Below are positions 7,095-7,137 of a stretch of 7,137 bases of DNA, piece after piece. The stretch comes from Comamonadaceae bacterium (GTDB lineage Bacteria; Pseudomonadota; Gammaproteobacteria; Burkholderiales; Burkholderiaceae): positions 1-7,137 of the forward strand of contig CANNNB010000120.1 in the NCBI GenBank assembly GCA_947505995.1, written 5' to 3'. Below the pieces are notes generated by a model, which was given only the letters and a program-made list of their open reading frames with translations, was not told where the DNA came from and made no database searches. Numbering within the stretch: position 1 is the stretch's first letter; the number at the start of each line of letters is the position of its first letter. Made by a program: the position numbers and the translations under genes.

Positions 7095-7137
7095 ATGGCA
7101 ACAGCAGCCCCAGAAGCAACAGAAGTCGTTGAAGAAG
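7095..7137 (+). CDS. fliL: Probable FliL, basal body-associated protein (5' end only)
   Basis: Fourteen codons are visible (MATAAPEATEVVEE) before the window ends. They follow fliK by 57 bases and a good AGAGG ribosome site. An Ala/Pro/Glu-rich cytoplasmic N-terminus before a single membrane helix is common in proteobacterial FliL, and fliL follows fliK in many flagellar clusters. FliL associates with the stator around the motor. The residues alone cannot identify the protein, so the name rests mainly on position. Confidence 0.6.
   Translation, partial: MATAAPEATEVVEE

Overview
The window is a compact piece of a flagellar biosynthesis locus. Base composition is moderate (GC near 50%, judged by eye). 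The protein families and codon choice suggest a proteobacterium, most likely a betaproteobacterium of Burkholderiales type; this placement is inference, because no rRNA or species marker is present. The gene order flhA-flhF-flhG-fliA, with fliK-fliL next to it, resembles polar-flagellate (Pseudomonas/Vibrio-like) clusters more than the enteric FlhDC-type layout.

Layout: the left three quarters (about 1-5339) is transcribed leftward as one probable operon: flhA (export gate), flhF (SRP-type GTPase for flagellar placement), flhG (MinD/ParA-type ATPase for flagellar number), fliA (sigma-28), then an unrecognised open frame that starts inside the fliA stop and runs off the left edge. The gaps are 64 bases (flhA-flhF), an 8-base overlap (flhF-flhG), 5 bases (flhG-fliA) and a 4-base ATGA overlap (fliA to the last frame). 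To the right, fliK (hook-length control) and the first 14 codons of a probable fliL are transcribed rightward.

The 228-base divergent gap between flhA and fliK (5340-5567) carries two convincing sigma-54 (-24/-12) promoter matches, one on each strand, placed to give leaders of about 64 bases for flhA and 52 bases for fliK. This implies control by RpoN and an enhancer-binding protein of the FleQ/FlrC/FleR kind (inference). It would also place the fliA sigma factor gene under the sigma-54 tier.

The most unusual protein features are in the FlhF/FlhG pair. FlhG has no N-terminal DQAxxLR peptide, the element known to stimulate FlhF GTPase. FlhF has departures from consensus in three of its GTPase motifs. 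Together these suggest a derived version of the flagellar positioning switch. I see no mobile element, CRISPR array or RNA gene, and no clearly novel multi-gene system.
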